Below, piece by piece: positions 18,347-26,324 of a DNA stretch of 64,000 nucleotides. The stretch is from Lachnospiraceae bacterium (GTDB lineage: Bacteria; Bacillota; Clostridia; Lachnospirales; Lachnospiraceae). Under the pieces are notes generated by a model that had not been told where the DNA came from, made no database searches, and saw nothing but the letters and a program-made list of their open reading frames with translations. The translations under genes and the position numbers were made by a program. The first letter of the stretch is position 1. Each line of letters begins with the position of its first letter. The stretch spans positions 1 through 64,000 of the forward strand of contig JAFWOE010000053.1 in NCBI GenBank assembly GCA_017509985.1, written 5' to 3'.

Positions 18347-18763
18347 TTATCTTGCTCTGTTCCATCTTCTGGTTGTTTTTACTCTTTTAATTGATTTAAG
18401 GCGATAAGCGTACGGCGGCACCGTTTCGCCTTCCGCTGCCACGATCGCAGCCATGATCACGGCAATCAGCTCTTCGTCTTCATCTTTGCCCTTGATCTCT
18501 TTGGCCGCGTTGACATATTCGGTCTTCTTTAAAGCCGTATTTTTCTTTTTCGGCGCAATGAACCGGAACAGGCTGATGATCAGGCTCAGAACAAGCAGAA
18601 TAAAAAATACGATAACGATGCCGATCACGGTATTCCGGCCGGCCTGGCCCATTTTTTCCGCAAAGGTCGGTTCTGCGGAAGCAAATACGCTCTCCGCAAA
18701 AAGCACGACGCTGATCAGTGCGGCCGAGGCGGCGGCGATTATTCTTGAAAGTACTTTCTTCAT
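18347..18763 (-). CDS. oadG: OadG-type small membrane subunit of the decarboxylase
   Basis: This small membrane protein (138 residues) is placed where OadG/MmdD subunits occur. I start at the ATG at 18763, which follows GGTGGGG and gives a signal/transmembrane segment (MKKVLSRIIAAASAALISV); the longer frame would overlap mmdA. A second membrane segment at about 45-65 is followed by a basic, Lys-rich tail with an acidic KGKDEDEE stretch. OadG helps assemble the complex and binds a metal in some species. The C-terminal Pro/His metal motif of classic OadG is not obvious, so the name is by size and position. The conserved tail EDEELIAVIMAAIVAAEG is typical of this sodium pump group. Confidence 0.8.
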   Translation of the reverse strand: MKKVLSRIIAAASAALISVVLFAESVFASAEPTFAEKMGQAGRNTVIGIVIVFFILLVLSLIISLFRFIAPKKKNTALKKTEYVNAAKEIKGKDEDEELIAVIMAAIVAAEGETVPPYAYRLKSIKRVKTTRRWNRAR

Positions 18764-18776
18764 CGACCCCACCTCT

Positions 18777-20165
18777 TTACAGGCTTCCGTGTTTCCTGTT
18801 CGGAACCACTTCACGTTTTGAAAACAGCTGTCTTAAAGCACCGATCAGATACTTTCTTGTCTCTTCGGCAGGGATGACCGCGTCGACCAGTCCCGCCGCT
18901 TCCGCACTTTCAATACTGTTGTATTTATCATCATATTCCTGGGCCAGGATCGAGACACTGGCTGCTGCTTCCCTTTGGGCAAAAACTTTTGCAGCCTCCA
19001 CACCGGCAAGCATTCCGATATGGGCGCCTTCCCACGCGTAGACGAAATCGACGCCGGCGGGTCTGGAACACATGGTCAGAAAAGCGCTTCCATACGCATC
19101 CCCGGTAACTACAGAAACCTTCGGGATCGTCGATGCGCCGAATTTGAAAAGAAGTCTGGCGCTGGCTTTTGCGATCTTTTTTTCGGATTCCAATGTCCTT
19201 GCAAACCCGGGTAGATTAACAAGTGAGATCAGCGGAATGGAGAACGCGTCGCAGAAACGGATAAAATAAGCCGCTTTATAAGCGCCCGAAGGTGTAAAGA
19301 GTGCTGAAGGGTCATTGTCGTCCGTAATGTCCCTGTTGGCAAGAAAACCGACTGTCGTTCCGTCCAGCTTAGCGACGGCAGTAATGATCTCCTTGCAGTA
19401 TTCCGGCCTTCTTTCAAAATAGATATGGTCATCGGCCAGTTCATAAATGATTCTGTGCGGATCGGCTTTATAATCCTCAATGCCGGGGATCTCCCTGTTC
19501 GGATCATCAGTGCACTCGGAATAGGAAGTGTCATCCTCGTAATTGGAAGGAAGCATTTTGACCAGCTCGCGGACTTTGGAAAGGATATCCTCTTCCGTGC
19601 CGATATAATCGACAACGCCGTAGTCGCTTGCAAACTCTGCTGAAGCAACCTTTTCATCCGCACCGTCTTCGACCGCATCGGGACTATTTACGAAAAACCG
19701 GGCACCTTCATTCTTCATGAAAACAAAATCCGACATGGCCGGAATGATCGCCATACCGCCGCCGCAGGTACCCATGATACAGGAGATCTGTGGAACCACA
19801 CCGGAGGCATTTCCGACCGCCCGGTACAGTTTGCCGAATTCGTTCAGAACAGGGTTTCCTTCTTCCAGACGCATGCCTGCACAATCGATCATACCGACGA
19901 TCGGCGAACCGGTTTTTGTTGCCAGTTCATAAACACGCTGGATCTTGGCAGCATGGGTAACCCCGATCGTACCGTTCATCGCATCCGCGTCCTGACAGTA
20001 GACATAGACCGCAACTCCGTTGATGTTCCCGTATCCGGTAATGACTCCGTCGGACGGTGCATCTTCCGGATTGCTTTTTGCTCCGCCGCCGATTTCCATG
20101 AAAGTTCCGCTGTCCAGTAAAGCTCGCACTCTTCTGTGGGCAGCATTGAACATTATTTCACTCAT
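18777..20165 (-). CDS. mmdA: Acyl-CoA carboxyltransferase (methylmalonyl-CoA decarboxylase alpha type)
   Basis: This biotin-dependent carboxyltransferase acts on acyl-CoA esters. It has 462 residues with the crotonase-like double domain. The N half has a DGVITGYG and QDADAMNGTIG region and a GTCGGGMA oxyanion site. The C half has VGFLANR, VNLPGFA and the AYGSAFLTMCSR stretch. It is about 50 residues shorter than a typical propionyl-CoA carboxylase beta chain, as in some clostridial paralogues. It is the first gene of the operon. Candidate substrates are methylmalonyl-CoA, glutaconyl-CoA or a transcarboxylase partner (12S-like); which one applies cannot be decided from sequence. Confidence 0.85.
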   Translation of the reverse strand: MSEIMFNAAHRRVRALLDSGTFMEIGGGAKSNPEDAPSDGVITGYGNINGVAVYVYCQDADAMNGTIGVTHAAKIQRVYELATKTGSPIVGMIDCAGMRLEEGNPVLNEFGKLYRAVGNASGVVPQISCIMGTCGGGMAIIPAMSDFVFMKNEGARFFVNSPDAVEDGADEKVASAEFASDYGVVDYIGTEEDILSKVRELVKMLPSNYEDDTSYSECTDDPNREIPGIEDYKADPHRIIYELADDHIYFERRPEYCKEIITAVAKLDGTTVGFLANRDITDDNDPSALFTPSGAYKAAYFIRFCDAFSIPLISLVNLPGFARTLESEKKIAKASARLLFKFGASTIPKVSVVTGDAYGSAFLTMCSRPAGVDFVYAWEGAHIGMLAGVEAAKVFAQREAAASVSILAQEYDDKYNSIESAEAAGLVDAVIPAEETRKYLIGALRQLFSKREVVPNRKHGSL

Positions 20166-20272
20166 GATTTACTCCTCCCGAATCGATTTTGACTGCCGAA
20201 ATATCCGGTAATACGACAAATACCCGGAAAAACAGATACAAAACAGACCGTTTTGCCGCGGTATTTATTTTT

Positions 20273-20300
20273 ATTATAAACCGGCAGGCAAAAATATCAA
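20273..20300 (-). promoter_or_regulatory. Promoter of the decarboxylase operon
   Basis: On the minus strand, TTGATA (20295-20300), 16 bp and TATAAT (20273-20278). The leader to mmdA is about 100 nt, AT-rich at first, with no clear regulatory fold. Confidence 0.75.
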
Positions 20301-20351
20301 TGGAATACTGATACAATTTTTGTTTACAGAACAAAAAAAATAGTTTACACA

Positions 20352-20456
20352 CAAAAAGCCGGCTGCCCCGTTTCCATCATCACCCCGTATACATGAGCTT
20401 CCGGGGCAGGACTTCTGCCTGCTGTAATCCGATGGATCTCTGGCAATTTGCCGGCT
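20352..20456 (-). ncRNA. Compact multi-stem structure downstream of scpB
   Basis: A closing stem AGCCGGC/GCCGGCT (20357-20456) encloses ATCC-ATC-GGAT, GCAGG/CCTGC and CCCCG/CGGGG hairpins. It is followed by a U5 run on the minus strand. CTGCCCC can alternatively pair with GGGGCAG, excluding two of the small hairpins. It lies beyond scpB and upstream of the mmdA promoter. It may be an elaborate terminator, a small RNA or a riboswitch-like element without a downstream gene. Confidence 0.4.
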
Positions 20457-20497
20457 TAACCGTTTAATTCAAACTTCAGTCCTGACGGACATTAACC

Positions 20498-21055
20498 TCA
20501 GATCGGAACCGGGATCTCCCTCTCTGCCTCCGCCTTGAAGTCTTCTTCCTGAACCGGATTCATCTGAGGCAGAGATTCTTTGGAATTCATTCCGAACCGC
20601 CGCAGGAACTCTTCCGTCGTTCCGAAAAGGATCGGCCGCCCCGGAGCATCCAGGCGCCCAACCTCCTTAATAAGGCCGTATTCGACAAGTCGGTTAACCG
20701 CATGATCCGAAGACACGCCGCGGATCTTTTCGATCTCACCCCTCGTGACCGGCTGCCGATAGGCAATTATGGCCAATGTTTCCATGACCGTATCCGTCAG
20801 TGCGGGCTTCTTTGGGTTGGATGCGATACGGATGAGCGGCTCGTAATACTCTTTTTTTGTCACGAACTGATAGGAATCCTCCAGATGGATCAGCCGGATC
20901 CCCCGGGTGTCCTCCTCATAATCCGCAGCCAGTTCCTCCAGGACCGGCCGGAGATCTTCCGGTTCGCATTCCAGCGCTTCCGCGATCACGGAAATACTGA
21001 CCGGGTCACCGATCGAAAAGATGATTGCTTCTGCCGCCGCTTTCATATCTGCCAT
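20498..21055 (-). CDS. scpB: Segregation and condensation protein B
   Basis: ScpB is the winged-helix partner of the SMC-ScpA complex that compacts and separates newly copied chromosomes near the origin. It has 185 residues with the family N-terminus (AAAEAIIFSIGDPVS), the TMETLAIIAYRQPVTRGEIE motif and the FGTTEEFLRRFGM motif at the end of the second winged helix. The tail is acidic. It lies 38 bases downstream of scpA in the same direction, the usual pair. SMC itself is not in the window. Confidence 0.96.
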   Translation of the reverse strand: MADMKAAAEAIIFSIGDPVSISVIAEALECEPEDLRPVLEELAADYEEDTRGIRLIHLEDSYQFVTKKEYYEPLIRIASNPKKPALTDTVMETLAIIAYRQPVTRGEIEKIRGVSSDHAVNRLVEYGLIKEVGRLDAPGRPILFGTTEEFLRRFGMNSKESLPQMNPVQEEDFKAEAEREIPVPI

Positions 21056-21093
21056 TTCTGATGAATTCCTTTCCTAAAGATTCCCGCCGTTCC

Positions 21094-21885
21094 TTACATT
21101 TCAAGATCCAGGTCATTGAACGGCCGGACTTCGGTCCCTTCCGGTTCCTTGGATTCGATAATGATCTCTCCGAAGCTTTCATCCTGTTTTACTTCGATCT
21201 TGTCAAAATGGATCAGTTCCAGGATCGCCAGGAAAGTTACAATGATCTTTTCCCTGGATGGCTGTTTCTCCAGCAGCTTCCGGAAGGATACTTTTCGTTC
21301 CCGGATCACGCGTTTCTGAACGCTCATCATCCGGTCGCCGAGAGAGATCTTTTCTTTTTCGATCTTCCCGAAATCCCTGTGGCGCCGGTCAAATTTCTCT
21401 TCGAACCGCCCGAGGATCTCATTATAGATATCCAGCAGTCTTTCCAGCGTGACATCCTTCAGAAGTTCCTCCGTATCCACCGGAGGCCTGTATTTTACTA
21501 CTTCCTTCGGAAGCTCCTGCTTTCTCGTCAGAACATTTCCGGTGTCTTCCATCCGGTCACGCAGTACCAGTGCCATAAACTTGTATTTTTTATAATCCAG
21601 AAGACGCTGTACCAGTTCTTCCCTCGGATCCAGGTCTTCCTCCGCTTCCTCGACTTCTTTCGGAAGCAGCATACGGCACTTGATATCGATCAGGGTCGCT
21701 GCCATGATCATGAACTCACTCATGACGTCCATGTTTTCGGTTTCCATGGCCTTCACATAGTCCAGATACTGTTCGGTGATCATTACGATCGGAATATCGT
21801 AGATATCGATTTTATTCTTTTCGATCAGGTGAAGAAGCAGGTCGAGGGGACCTTCAAATGCTTCCAGTTTTACAGGTATGGCCAT
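21094..21885 (-). CDS. scpA: Segregation and condensation protein A
   Basis: ScpA is the kleisin that bridges the two SMC heads and binds ScpB. It has 263 residues. The N-terminal FEGPLDLLLHLIEKNKIDIYDIP motif binds the SMC neck, the middle is an acidic region (EEAEEDLDPREELVQRLL), and the C-terminal winged helix ends around TFLAILELIHFDKI. The length is normal. It is probably transcribed from upstream of the gene with scpB, possibly after the phosphoesterase at 21953-22762, 67 bases away. Confidence 0.96.
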   Translation of the reverse strand: MAIPVKLEAFEGPLDLLLHLIEKNKIDIYDIPIVMITEQYLDYVKAMETENMDVMSEFMIMAATLIDIKCRMLLPKEVEEAEEDLDPREELVQRLLDYKKYKFMALVLRDRMEDTGNVLTRKQELPKEVVKYRPPVDTEELLKDVTLERLLDIYNEILGRFEEKFDRRHRDFGKIEKEKISLGDRMMSVQKRVIRERKVSFRKLLEKQPSREKIIVTFLAILELIHFDKIEVKQDESFGEIIIESKEPEGTEVRPFNDLDLEM

Positions 21886-21952
21886 TTCTGCTCCGTTATC
21901 GCGGTGAATCGACTGCGGGAATCATTATTATCTTCTGCAATCAGCTGCTATA

Positions 21953-22762
21953 TTATTCTGTATGTCCTGCGCGGATCTCAAGACGGATCAGTTCCCTTGG
22001 GTTATTGATCCTTACAGGCAGGGTATGTTCCCCGAGGCCGCTGCTGATGATCAGCATTTTTCCGTCCTTCCGGATGCTTCCGCGGGCATATGCGGGAAAC
22101 GGTTCGAGTCCCGGGCTGATCAGGCCGCGGTTCTTTCCCAGTCCCGCAATACCTCCGTGATAATGCCCGCAGAGCGTCAGGTCCGCTCCCCATTTCAAAT
22201 AGGCTGACAGGTACTTCGGATTATGTGCGAGAAGGATCGATACATGCTCCTTATCCGGGCTCCCGATCATTCTGCGGACCTTCCCGGTCTGCAGCGGCAC
22301 GTTCCGAAAACGCCGGTAGTTTTCTCTCGGAATGGAAAGGCCGTAAACCGCCAGATTTACACCGTTAACCGTCCTTTCCGTTTTGTCATTGTCCAGCAGG
22401 ATCATACCCCTCTCCAAGAGCGGGTCGATAAAATCCCCGTACATAGTACCATACGTTTCCGGATAAATTCTACTCCGAAATTCATGATTCCCGAGCCCGA
22501 AAAAGACCGGTGCAATGTCCAGCATCCGGTTCATGAAGTACAGGGCGGCATCTACGGTTTCCCGTGGATGTGCCACGATCATATCTCCCCCGCAGAAGAT
22601 CAGATCGGGGGCTATACCGGCAATGATCCCCGGAAGGCAGTCCCTGTCGTTATTCCAGACCGCATTATGCAGATCTGTGATGTACACAGCACGGACGATT
22701 CCCGTCCCGGCTTCTGCCCTGTTGATTCTTATTCTGTAATCGGTGATCGCTGTCTTTTTCAT
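21953..22762 (-). CDS. Calcineurin-like metallophosphoesterase
   Basis: This 269-residue dimetal phosphoesterase has all the expected metal and catalytic motifs in order: ITDLH (about 28), GGDMI (about 58), GNHEF (about 91), LLAHNP (about 175) and GHYHGG (about 197). It resembles the YkuE/YaeI group, which acts on lipid-linked or other phosphodiesters at the membrane, but it has no clear export signal. Its substrate is unknown. The ATG lies after GAATTCATG without a strong ribosome site. It may be the first gene of a unit with scpA and scpB. Confidence 0.85.
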   Translation of the reverse strand: MKKTAITDYRIRINRAEAGTGIVRAVYITDLHNAVWNNDRDCLPGIIAGIAPDLIFCGGDMIVAHPRETVDAALYFMNRMLDIAPVFFGLGNHEFRSRIYPETYGTMYGDFIDPLLERGMILLDNDKTERTVNGVNLAVYGLSIPRENYRRFRNVPLQTGKVRRMIGSPDKEHVSILLAHNPKYLSAYLKWGADLTLCGHYHGGIAGLGKNRGLISPGLEPFPAYARGSIRKDGKMLIISSGLGEHTLPVRINNPRELIRLEIRAGHTE

Positions 22763-22836
22763 GAATTCATGTTGATCTGACTGTCAGGCGTTTTTGTTTT
22801 CACTTTATAGAGTACACTGTTTTATCATAAAAAGAA

Positions 22837-22862
22837 ACAGCTGCACCCAAAAGTGCAGCTGT
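22837..22862 (-). terminator. Terminator of rpsU
   Basis: A perfect 10-bp stem ACAGCTGCAC/GTGCAGCTGT with a 6-nt loop is followed by TTCTTTTT on the minus strand, 24 bases after the rpsU stop codon. Confidence 0.92.
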
Positions 22863-22885
22863 ATGAATCATATATTCTTTTGAGA

Positions 22886-23062
22886 TCAATTATATTTGCG
22901 CTTTCTTGCTGCTTCGGATTTCTTCTTGCGGCGTACAGACGGCTTCTCGTAATGCTCGCGCTTTCTGATCTCCTGCTGGATTCCGGCCTTTGCACAGCTT
23001 CTCTTAAATCTGCGCAGTGCGCTGTCCAGGCTCTCGTTCTCTTTTACGATGATACTTGACAC
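22886..23062 (-). CDS. rpsU: 30S ribosomal protein S21
   Basis: This 58-residue basic ribosomal protein starts with GTG at 23062 and reads (M)[18 protein letters not shown], then [20 protein letters not shown] and a Lys/Arg-rich tail ending KRKYN. It is a standard S21, which sits near the anti-Shine-Dalgarno region of the 30S platform and helps start translation. The GTG is fixed by a GGGAGG ribosome site about 8 nt upstream and by the family's conserved SSIIVKENE start. It has its own promoter and terminator. Confidence 0.96.
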   Translation of the reverse strand: MSSIIVKENESLDSALRRFKRSCAKAGIQQEIRKREHYEKPSVRRKKKSEAARKRKYN

Positions 23063-23135
23063 TTAAACTTCCCTCCCCTCCAGTTGTAGATTGTGCCCTA
23101 AATACAACTGATCGGGTATTTTTTGCACAAATTTG

Positions 23136-23163
23136 ATTATACCAGTTTCTTTTCTTTCGTCAA
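23136..23163 (-). promoter_or_regulatory. Promoter of rpsU overlapping the dus stop codon
   Basis: On the minus strand, TTGACG (23158-23163), 16 bp and TATAAT (23136-23141). The TGA inside the -35 box is the stop codon of dus. Confidence 0.8.
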
Positions 23164-24143
23164 GCTTTTTTCTCACTTCTTTCCAAACAGTTCCTCAGGT
23201 CTTCAAAACTCGAGACCGTATTGATTTCCCTGCGGAGTGCAGCCGCATGCGGAAAGCCGTGAATGTACCAGGCCGTATGGGCGCGCATCTCACGGATCGC
23301 AATATATTCACCCTTGTCCCGGACCAGATCTTCCGCGTGCCGAAGGATCATGTCAAACACTTCTTTTCGATCCGGTTTCGGAAGTTCATTTCCGGTTGTA
23401 AGGTAATGCAGGATCTCCCGGAAGATCCAGGGATTGCCCATTGCAGCCCTGCCGATCATAACGCCGTCGCATCCGGTCTCTTCCATCATGGTTTTCGCAG
23501 AAGGGCCGTCGGAAACATCCCCGTTTCCGAAGACCGGGATGCTTACCGCTTCTTTAACCTGCCGGATCACGTTCCAGTCCGCCTTGCCGGAATAAAACTG
23601 TTCCCGCGTTCTTCCGTGAACGATAACTGCTGAAGCGCCGGACCCTTCGGCGATCCGGGCGATCTCCGGCGCATTGACCGTATCCGCGTCAAAGCCGGAC
23701 CGGATTTTCACGGTTACCGGCTTTTTACTGACTTTTGTCAGGGCTAAAATGATTTTTTTGACCAGGGCCGGGTCTTTCATCAGGGCGGATCCCTCATGAT
23801 TCTTCACAACTTTCGGCACCGGGCAGCCCATATTGAGATCCAGTATATCAAACTGTTCCGAATTCAGTCTCTCCGCTGCAGCAGCCAGAAATTCCGGCTC
23901 ACTGCCGAACAGCTGCACAGCCACCGGTTTTTCCTCCGGATCTGTCCGGTACAGGATCTCCGTATTCCTGTTTTTGTAAACGATCGCCTTTGCGCTGACC
24001 ATTTCCGTACAGAGATAGCCGGCACCGTTTTCTTTACAGATCTTCCGAAAAGAAAGATCCGTAACACCTGCCATCGGTGACAGCCCGACAGGGACACGGA
24101 TCTGTACGTTTCCTATATAAACAATTTTAAGAGGCTTAATCAT
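23160..24143 (-). CDS. dusB: tRNA-dihydrouridine synthase, DusB type
   Basis: This FMN enzyme reduces uridine to dihydrouridine in the tRNA D-loop. It has 327 residues and the family hallmarks are visible: SPMAGVTDLSFR near the N-terminus, DLNMGCPVPKVVK with the active-site Cys, the PVTVKIRSGFD strand, HGRTREQFYSG and GNGDV. The C-terminal helical RNA-binding domain is present. The start overlaps the end of the small acidic protein gene by 8 nt. It ends the long dnaE-to-dus gene run. Confidence 0.95.
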   Translation of the reverse strand: MIKPLKIVYIGNVQIRVPVGLSPMAGVTDLSFRKICKENGAGYLCTEMVSAKAIVYKNRNTEILYRTDPEEKPVAVQLFGSEPEFLAAAAERLNSEQFDILDLNMGCPVPKVVKNHEGSALMKDPALVKKIILALTKVSKKPVTVKIRSGFDADTVNAPEIARIAEGSGASAVIVHGRTREQFYSGKADWNVIRQVKEAVSIPVFGNGDVSDGPSAKTMMEETGCDGVMIGRAAMGNPWIFREILHYLTTGNELPKPDRKEVFDMILRHAEDLVRDKGEYIAIREMRAHTAWYIHGFPHAAALRREINTVSSFEDLRNCLERSEKKA

Positions 24144-24489
24144 CTTCAGCGACCTCTTCTTCGTCCTCTTCTTCGGAAAAACCTTCTCCGAGGAAGAAGA
24201 TCCTGTAATAGATCTCCAGCGAGCGGAACAGCTCGGCCTTTTCGGACCGAAGCTGCTTGATCTTCAGGCCGGCTCCGATCTCATCGTAAAAGCCGTCGTC
24301 ATCGCGAGCCTGAGTACTGATCAGCAGCCTGCCTTTTTCGTCAAACTCCAGCAGGATGATCCCGCCGACTTCCTCGGTAAAAAGCACGCAGGTGCTCTGC
24401 AGTTCGTTCCGTATCTCTTCCGGCAGGCTGAGGAAATCCGGATCTAGATAATACTTTTTTTCGTAATGGCTTGCCGCACAGAATACCAT
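24136..24489 (-). CDS. Small acidic protein of unknown function (possibly DUF6145)
   Basis: This 117-residue protein has no catalytic motif I recognise. The central part is a hydrophobic, strand-rich stretch (TCVLFTEEVGGIILLEFDEKG) followed by a helix rich in Lys/Glu, and the last 15 residues are almost all Asp/Glu. I tentatively relate it to DUF6145 of Lachnospiraceae from memory of its usual position beside dus. It overlaps dusB by 8 nt and follows birA by 15 nt, so it is clearly a translated member of the run. Function unknown. Confidence 0.65.
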   Translation of the reverse strand: MVFCAASHYEKKYYLDPDFLSLPEEIRNELQSTCVLFTEEVGGIILLEFDEKGRLLISTQARDDDGFYDEIGAGLKIKQLRSEKAELFRSLEIYYRIFFLGEGFSEEEDEEEVAEDD

Positions 24490-24504
24490 AATGCTTCTCT
24501 TTCT

Positions 24505-25308
24505 TCAATAAATACCGGACACCGATGCTTCCCCGGAATGAACAAGGATCCTTTCTCCGTTTTCTTTTTGAAAAATCAGTCTTCCGAGCTCATCGATACC
24601 CGACGACCGTCCGGAAACACTGTTTCCGTTCTCGGTAACCGTAGTTTTTCTTCCGATGTTCACAAGCAGTGAATCGTAACGACGGACCAGGTCCTTCATG
24701 CTTCCGCTGCGTGCGAAGATTTCCCGGTCTTTCTCAAAATTCTTCAATACAGCAGACAGAATGCATGAGATGTCCGGCTGCAGGGAAGAACACTCTTCCA
24801 GTGAAGATGCTTTATAAGCCAGTTCATCCGGATAGGCCTTCTTCGTCAGATTGATGCCGGTCCCGATAATGATACGGCTCAGATCCGGTGCGGTTTCCGT
24901 CAGGGTGCCGCTGATCTTCTTTCCGGAAACAACGATGTCGTTCGGCCACTTGATCATCGCCTTCTCAACGCCAAGGCTGCGAAGCGCCGTGCACAGGGAC
25001 AGTCCGAAAACTTCCGTATAGCAAGGGATCCGCTCCGGTATGCATTCCGGACGGATCAGGATGCTGAACGTCAGGGAAGCACCTTTTTCTGCGGACCAGC
25101 TCCGGCCGAGGCGGCCTTTTCCTTTTGTCTGACTGTCGGTCAGAAACAATGCAGGACAGCCGCATCCATTCCGGCATGCAGCGGCTGCCCAGTCGTTTGT
25201 AGAGGCAGTCTCCGGGATATAGTAAAAGCCATAGCCCAGGCCGTCTAATACGTCTTTCAGGTCCCGGAACACTGAATTTCCCGCAGTACTGTCATTGTGC
25301 CCTGTCAT
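24505..25308 (-). CDS. birA: Biotin--protein ligase (no DNA-binding domain)
   Basis: BirA activates biotin with ATP and attaches it to carrier lysines, here probably those of the carrier at 17963-18334 and acetyl-CoA carboxylase. It has 267 residues. The catalytic motifs TQTKGKGRLGRSW-like (SQTKGKGRLGRSW), ALRSLGVEKAMIKWPNDI and GTGINL are present. There is no N-terminal helix-turn-helix, so it is a group I ligase and unlikely to repress biotin genes itself. The start follows argF by 8 bases. Confidence 0.93.
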   Translation of the reverse strand: MTGHNDSTAGNSVFRDLKDVLDGLGYGFYYIPETASTNDWAAAACRNGCGCPALFLTDSQTKGKGRLGRSWSAEKGASLTFSILIRPECIPERIPCYTEVFGLSLCTALRSLGVEKAMIKWPNDIVVSGKKISGTLTETAPDLSRIIIGTGINLTKKAYPDELAYKASSLEECSSLQPDISCILSAVLKNFEKDREIFARSGSMKDLVRRYDSLLVNIGRKTTVTENGNSVSGRSSGIDELGRLIFQKENGERILVHSGEASVSGIY

Positions 25309-25316
25309 ACGTTGTG

Positions 25317-26309
25317 TCAGACAGCGCCCAGCGTGGCGGCCATAACGGCTTTGATCGTGTGCATCCTGTTTTCCGCTTCATCAAAAACGACCGAGGCATC
25401 CGAAAGGAAGACCTCATCCGTAACTTCCATATCGTCCAGGCCGAAACGCGTTCCCATTTCAAAACCGATCGTTGTTTTAAGATCATGGAACGCCGGCAGG
25501 CAATGCATGAAGATCGCATCCGGTTTAGCCAGTTCCATAACCGAAGCAGTGACTTTGTAAGGAGAAAGGTCATTGATCCTCTTCTCCCAGACTTCCTCGG
25601 GTTCGCCCATGGATACCCAGACATCGGTATAGATCACGTCCGCGTCCTTCACCGCTGCCGTCACCTGCTCTGTGAGTATGATCGAACTGCCGTTTGCTGC
25701 AGCATATTCTTCGCAGTAAGCAACCAGAGCCGGGTCGGGAAAATATTCTTTCGGAGCACAGGCTGCAAACCGGATACCGAGCTTGGCACAGCCGATCATC
25801 AGGGAATTTCCCATATTGTAGCGTGCATCGCCCATATATACGAGCTTCCGCCCCTCCAGGCTTCCGAAATGCTCTTTGATAGTCAGAAAATCTGCGAGTA
25901 TCTGCGTCGGATGATATTCATTGGTCAGCCCGTTCCAGACCGGAACGCCGGCATACTCCGCAAGTTCCTCGACGATCTTCTGCTCAAAGCCCCGGTATTC
26001 GATCCCGTCGAACATCCTTCCGAGGACTTTTGCGGTATCCGCAATGCTTTCCTTCTTTCCCATCTGGGACGATACGGGATCCAGGTAGGTCGTTCCCATT
26101 CCCAGATCGTGTGCTGCTACTTCAAAAGCACAGCGGGTGCGGGTACTGGTCTTTTCGAAGATCAGAGCAATATTCTTTCCGCGGAGCGTGTCCATCGGAA
26201 GCCCTCTTTTCTTCTTAAGCTTCAGTTCCTTCGCCAGGTCGATCAGATAGAGGATCTCCTCCGCTGTATAGTCTTTCAGGGTAAGAAAATTTCTTCCTTT
26301 GAGGTTCAT
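25317..26309 (-). CDS. argF: Ornithine carbamoyltransferase
   Basis: This enzyme makes citrulline from carbamoyl phosphate and ornithine (arginine synthesis) or, in reverse, degrades citrulline. It has 330 residues with the carbamoyl phosphate site STRTR (about 55-59), the FEVAAHDLG and [12 protein letters not shown] stretches and the ornithine-side HCLPAF motif. No arginine deiminase genes are adjacent, so anabolic or catabolic use cannot be told. AAGGAG precedes the ATG. It sits between a deacetylase-like gene and birA in a mixed-function run. Confidence 0.95.
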   Translation of the reverse strand: MNLKGRNFLTLKDYTAEEILYLIDLAKELKLKKKRGLPMDTLRGKNIALIFEKTSTRTRCAFEVAAHDLGMGTTYLDPVSSQMGKKESIADTAKVLGRMFDGIEYRGFEQKIVEELAEYAGVPVWNGLTNEYHPTQILADFLTIKEHFGSLEGRKLVYMGDARYNMGNSLMIGCAKLGIRFAACAPKEYFPDPALVAYCEEYAAANGSSIILTEQVTAAVKDADVIYTDVWVSMGEPEEVWEKRINDLSPYKVTASVMELAKPDAIFMHCLPAFHDLKTTIGFEMGTRFGLDDMEVTDEVFLSDASVVFDEAENRMHTIKAVMAATLGAV

Positions 26310-26324
26310 CTTATTCTCCTTGAA

